NCBI RefSeq assembly: GCF_028561275.1 | Contig: NZ_JAQQTF010000006.1 | Location: 429,065-493,064 of the forward strand | DNA: 64,000 nt | From: Aureisphaera galaxeae | GTDB lineage: Bacteria; Bacteroidota; Bacteroidia; Flavobacteriales; Flavobacteriaceae | Direction: 5' to 3' | In this document: positions 62,021-64,000 of the stretch, in pieces | How positions within the stretch are numbered: the first letter of the stretch is position 1 | Layout: each line of letters starts with the position of its first letter | Translations under genes and position numbers: made by a program | Notes under the pieces: generated by a model | The model's database searches: none | The model's input: the letters and a program-made list of their open reading frames with translations, nothing else | What the model was told of the DNA's origin: nothing

Positions 62021-62638
62021 TTAAATCTCCAAACTTCCTTTCCCTTCCCGAATTAATTCGGGTTCGCCAGAGGTAAGGTCGATTACCGTAGAAGCCACAT
62101 TGCCTCCATAACCCCCATCGATTACCACATCGACCAAATCGTCCCATTTTTCGTAGATTAATTCCGGATCGGTGGTATATTCAATGACCTCATCCTCATC
62201 TTTGATAGAGGTAGAAACTATGGGATTACCCAATTCGCCTACAATTGCCTGGGTGATGGAATGATCGGGCACACGTATCCCCACTTCCTTTTTCTTTTTA
62301 AACACACTGGGTAAATTGTTATTCCCCGGTAAAATGAAAGTATAGGGACCGGGTAGGGCGCGCTTCAATAATTTAAAAGTACTTGTGTCAATTTGCTTTA
62401 CGTAATCGCTTAAGTTGCTTAAATCTTCACAGACAAAGGAAAAATTGGCTTTTTCTAATTTCACCCCTTTTATTTTGGCAATGCGCTCTAAAGCCCCTTT
62501 ATGAGTGATGTCACAGCCCAAGGCATAGACCGTATCACTGGGATAAATGACTAATCCACCCGCCTTTAATACGTCCACAACCTTTTTTATTTCCTTAGGA
62601 TTCGGATTTTCTTCGTAAATTTTGATGAATTCTGCCAT
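62021..62638 (-). CDS. L-threonylcarbamoyladenylate synthase (TsaC/Sua5 family)
   Basis: 205 residues, YrdC fold. VDVLKAGGLVIYPSDTVYALGCD is the ATP/threonine-binding start; VRVPDH and STSIKDED follow the family order. Makes threonylcarbamoyl-AMP for the t6A modification of tRNAs reading ANN codons. Short form without the Sua5 C-terminal domain. Confidence 0.88.
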   Translation of the reverse strand: MAEFIKIYEENPNPKEIKKVVDVLKAGGLVIYPSDTVYALGCDITHKGALERIAKIKGVKLEKANFSFVCEDLSNLSDYVKQIDTSTFKLLKRALPGPYTFILPGNNNLPSVFKKKKEVGIRVPDHSITQAIVGELGNPIVSTSIKDEDEVIEYTTDPELIYEKWDDLVDVVIDGGYGGNVASTVIDLTSGEPELIREGKGSLEI

Positions 62639-62759
62639 AGCGTTCGTTGGTTTTAAGGGGAAATTACAGCAAAACTGTTTCCATTAAAGATACGGCACTT
62701 TTGGTTGTCATCATAATAGATCGTTAAATATTTCGTTTGTAATGCTAAACCCTCCAATT

Positions 62760-63638
62760 ATGAAAAAAATAGTCCATACCATTGTTTTTTTCTGCAGCCT
62801 TACACTCTTTTTGGTTTCTTGTTCTTCGGAAGATGATGCAAGTATAGACGAGGAAACCGGGGGATTGGAAGCGGTTTCTTATCTAGATGTGGCCTATGGA
62901 CCCCACTCCCGTATGACATACGATCTGTACCTCCCCGAAGGTAGAACGCAGGCCAAAACAAAAACGATCATGCTCATTCATGGAGGAGGATGGACCCAAG
63001 GGGATAAGGAAGATATGACCGAATTTGTACAGGCCATTCAGTTGGCCCATCCGGACCATGCCGTCGTGAATATTAATTACGTTCTATCCAATGTAACCAC
63101 GCCGGCGTTTCCCAATCAGTTTTTGAATATTGAAGCGATTATAGACAAGCTAAATGTGGAAGGGGAAGAACTACAAATCTCTCGGGAATTCGGGATGATA
63201 GGTGTAAGTGCAGGAGCGCATCTCGCCCTCATGTATGACTCTGTTTATGATACTGACGATCAGGTGAAATTTGTGGCCAATATCGTAGGCCCAACCGATT
63301 TTACCGATCCCTTCTATTTAGAAGATCCCAACTTTAATTTTGCCTTCGCCCTATTGGTGGACGAAGCTTCCTATCCAGAAAATGCCATAGAAGCGGTAAG
63401 TCCTGCTTACAACGTGCATTCGGGAACCAGCCCCGTGGTCATGTTCTATGGAAATCAAGATCCATTGGTTCCTTTAACCAATGGAACGGCGTTGGAGACG
63501 GCTCTAAACGATGGACAAGTCTCTCACAGTTTTACAGTCTATGACGGTGGACATGGGGATGATTGGAGCGCTACCGATTTCGACAATCTTCAGCAGCAGA
63601 TCAGTGATTACATAGAGCAATACTTACCGATTAACTAA
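62760..63638 (+). CDS. Alpha/beta-hydrolase lipoprotein (esterase/BD-FAE-like)
   Basis: 292 residues from the second ATG, which gives the lipobox LVSC (Cys21). HGGGW at 74-78 forms the oxyanion hole, S150 lies in GVSAG, D234 in GNQDP and H265 in DGGHG, a complete triad. Anchored esterase acting in the envelope; substrate unknown. The in-frame ATG 18 nt upstream would only add six residues. Confidence 0.86.
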   Translation: MKKIVHTIVFFCSLTLFLVSCSSEDDASIDEETGGLEAVSYLDVAYGPHSRMTYDLYLPEGRTQAKTKTIMLIHGGGWTQGDKEDMTEFVQAIQLAHPDHAVVNINYVLSNVTTPAFPNQFLNIEAIIDKLNVEGEELQISREFGMIGVSAGAHLALMYDSVYDTDDQVKFVANIVGPTDFTDPFYLEDPNFNFAFALLVDEASYPENAIEAVSPAYNVHSGTSPVVMFYGNQDPLVPLTNGTALETALNDGQVSHSFTVYDGGHGDDWSATDFDNLQQQISDYIEQYLPIN

Positions 63639-63654
63639 GCTTTTACTTACAAAT

Positions 63655-63987
63655 ATGACCAAGACTTGGGGAAGGGATTATTTCAGTGTCTTAGGAATTC
63701 TAATCTGTCTCATCTGCATGAGTTGGCTTTTTTCCATTGAATGGAACATCTATAATGACTACATGCAAGTTTCAGGTAAAACCAGAGCGCTTTTTGGCAT
63801 AACGGAATTAGCTTATTTGGATAAAGTTTACTTAAGTCTTGGTGGAATTGTCGGTATAATACTTGTTTTCTTGGCACGCAAACGAAAGGAAAGCAAGATT
63901 ATGGTAGTCTCTTTACTTATAATTTCAATACTAACGATCCCTTTACCTTTTCTCAGACTTTGGAGATGGTTGGTTCCCGATCTTTAA
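63655..63987 (+). CDS. Small three-helix membrane protein, unknown function
   Basis: 110 residues, not recognised. Hydrophobic segments near 12-30, 60-78 and 84-102; a basic loop RKRKESK sits before the third. Starts 16 nt after the esterase stop, so it may be cotranscribed. Confidence 0.6.
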   Translation: MTKTWGRDYFSVLGILICLICMSWLFSIEWNIYNDYMQVSGKTRALFGITELAYLDKVYLSLGGIVGIILVFLARKRKESKIMVVSLLIISILTIPLPFLRLWRWLVPDL

Positions 63988-64000
63988 TCGATCACGTTCA

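Overview
The window looks like a chromosome segment of a marine-type Flavobacteriaceae (Bacteroidota). The evidence is type IX secretion (T9SS) C-terminal sorting domains, SusC-style carboxypeptidase-regulatory plus TonB-plug domains, Bacteroidota promoters with a TAnnTTTG -7 box, a CAL67264-family small protein next to ettA, bacillithiol deacetylase BshB1, a menaquinone (menE/menC/menA) gene set, and many short lipoproteins. No rRNA, CRISPR array, insertion sequence or phage block was seen; one tRNA (His) lies at the left edge.

Layout. 1-5.5 kb: tRNA-His with its terminator, bshB1 with a Cys/Met PLP enzyme on the minus strand, then hutI with a hutG-like gene that has lost metal-ligand histidines, and a MarR-GNAT fusion under a palindromic operator. 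5.5-9.4 kb: a degenerate metallo-beta-lactamase-fold lipoprotein, then three AT-rich minus-strand genes separated by a recurring boundary motif (cassette-like, probably acquired). 9.4-16 kb: S9 peptidase, a large secreted Asp-box propeller with a T9SS tail, PhyH dioxygenase, CAT-like protein. 15.5-19.6 kb: minus-strand run CAL67264-ettA-lipoprotein-DUF4442-HAD. 20.4-29.3 kb: the most unusual block, a seven-gene plus-strand operon (two coiled-coil proteins, a substrate-binding protein fused to an OmpA peptidoglycan-binding domain, ABC permease, ABC ATPase, a TerB-like/CbbX-like AAA+ ATPase and a translationally coupled 2OG-Fe dioxygenase), met tail-to-tail by a PRMT-like methyltransferase. 29.4-38.6 kb: acyl-CoA carboxylase beta subunit, VOC protein, a 1079-residue secreted protein with a new-looking WGxYxGICG repeat and a possible nuclease-like end, MFS transporter, DoxX, M24 peptidase. 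38.7-42.1 kb: two plug-domain proteins (one fused to a von Willebrand A domain) and a third promoter-terminator unit without a gene; all three share an identical promoter layout with tandem TTCCCTCA boxes 21 bp apart. 42.1-48.4 kb: menE, CPBP protease, menC, MBL hydrolase, TPR membrane protein, menA. 48.4-64 kb: T9SS choice-of-anchor I protein, DoxX, holA, an HsdR_N-like nuclease-fold protein, glycosyltransferase, OmpA lipoprotein, a DinB/SRPBCC/YciI/ECF-sigma group, a tail-sheath C-terminal fragment, WG-repeat protein, tsaC-type synthase and an esterase lipoprotein.

Working together. The 20.4-28.4 kb operon is predicted to form an envelope machine: a peptidoglycan-bound sensor or receptor for a small molecule, an importer, a membrane-attached coiled-coil scaffold and a cytoplasmic remodelling ATPase, with amino-acid or protein modification enzymes at its end. 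This is inference from gene content. The plug/vWA locus looks like a co-regulated surface stress or nutrient-response regulon. The men genes together supply most of the late menaquinone pathway. Positions of residues are counted from the start codons chosen here; functional names come from motif recognition by eye, not from database searches.
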